Positions 5,906-6,141 of a stretch of DNA of 6,141 bases are shown here, in pieces (the first letter of the stretch is position 1; every line of letters begins with the position of its first letter). The DNA is from Paludibacteraceae bacterium. GTDB lineage: Bacteria; Bacteroidota; Bacteroidia; Bacteroidales; Paludibacteraceae. Location of the stretch: assembly GCA_017960065.1 (NCBI GenBank), contig JAGCZK010000148.1, forward strand, positions 1 to 6,141, read 5' to 3'. The position numbers and the translations under genes were made by a program. A model generated the notes under the pieces. The model was given only the letters and a program-made list of their open reading frames with translations, ran no database searches and had not been told where the DNA came from.

Positions 5906-6141
5906 ATGAAAAAACTCACTTTGATACTTGGAGCGGTAGTGGCAGCCGTGGTGCTGTCGGCCGCATCGCAGAAACCGAAAAACACGGCAAACGAAGTCCG
6001 CATGAACTTCATGTACACCCGCCAGTCCATCTACGCCTCGAACCAATACGCCGTATGGGTCGAAAACGACAAAGGCAAGCTGGTCAAGACCCTGCAAGTC
6101 ACCTCCTTTACGACCAAAGGCCGGGCCCGCAACGCCGAGCC
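5906..6141 (+). CDS. Exported DUF2271-type protein, 3' end outside window
   Basis: The frame opens at an ATG at 5906 and runs to the window edge, giving 78 residues of an incomplete protein. Residues 1-21 form a clear signal peptide (MKK, a hydrophobic AVVAAVVLSAA core, then a cut near AAS-QK) with no lipobox cysteine, so it is probably periplasmic. The mature part contains NQYAVWVENDKGKLVKTLQV (residues 49-68) and then a FTTKGRARNAEP stretch, which I recognise as the start of the DUF2271 domain. That domain's role is not well established; in other genomes it is often near PepSY or flavin-linked redox genes, which cannot be tested here. It lies on the same strand as argG but beyond the terminator, with no TAnnTTTG box in the 16-base gap, so its promoter must overlap the terminator or the argG end, or it depends on readthrough. 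Confidence 0.75.
   Translation, partial: MKKLTLILGAVVAAVVLSAASQKPKNTANEVRMNFMYTRQSIYASNQYAVWVENDKGKLVKTLQVTSFTTKGRARNAE

Overview
The window reads as ordinary chromosome from a GC-rich member of the Bacteroidetes, most likely Bacteroidales. The evidence is a type IX secretion (T9SS) sorting domain on an exported protein, TAnnTTTG promoter elements, A-rich leaders without a Shine-Dalgarno sequence, and an argR-GNAT-argG cluster like that of Bacteroides relatives. I cannot place it to family. Coding DNA is GC-rich and the short intergenic gaps are AT-rich. No rRNA, tRNA, CRISPR array, insertion sequence or phage gene was seen.

Layout. Positions 1-1051 hold the N-terminal ~350 codons of a sodium-dependent (NSS/LeuT-family) transporter on the minus strand; its 3' end lies outside the window. 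An 80-bp divergent promoter region follows. Positions 1132-3396 encode a 754-residue secreted protein with a signal peptide, a tandem parallel beta-helix body resembling glycoside hydrolase family 55, and a C-terminal T9SS type A sorting domain. The 99-bp gap at 3397-3495 is dense with nested inverted repeats, a promoter-like box and an ARG-box-like palindrome. Then come argR (3496-3957), a GNAT acyltransferase (3959-4591, one base after argR) and argG (4631-5833), closed by a strong intrinsic terminator (5856-5889). The window ends inside a small exported DUF2271-type protein that begins at 5906.

How the genes work together. argR, the GNAT gene and argG form a compact arginine-biosynthesis operon: the arginine-sensing repressor, a probable glutamate N-acyltransferase for the first step (in Bacteroides relatives the blocking group may be succinyl rather than acetyl), and argininosuccinate synthase near the end of the pathway. 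The inverted repeats before argR are the natural place for autoregulation by ArgR. The transporter, the beta-helix protein and the DUF2271 protein have no evident functional link to arginine synthesis.

I see no clearly new multi-gene system. The points most worth a second look are the nested inverted repeats before argR, the GNAT enzyme with its four-cysteine cluster, and the T9SS-exported GH55-like protein of unknown substrate.
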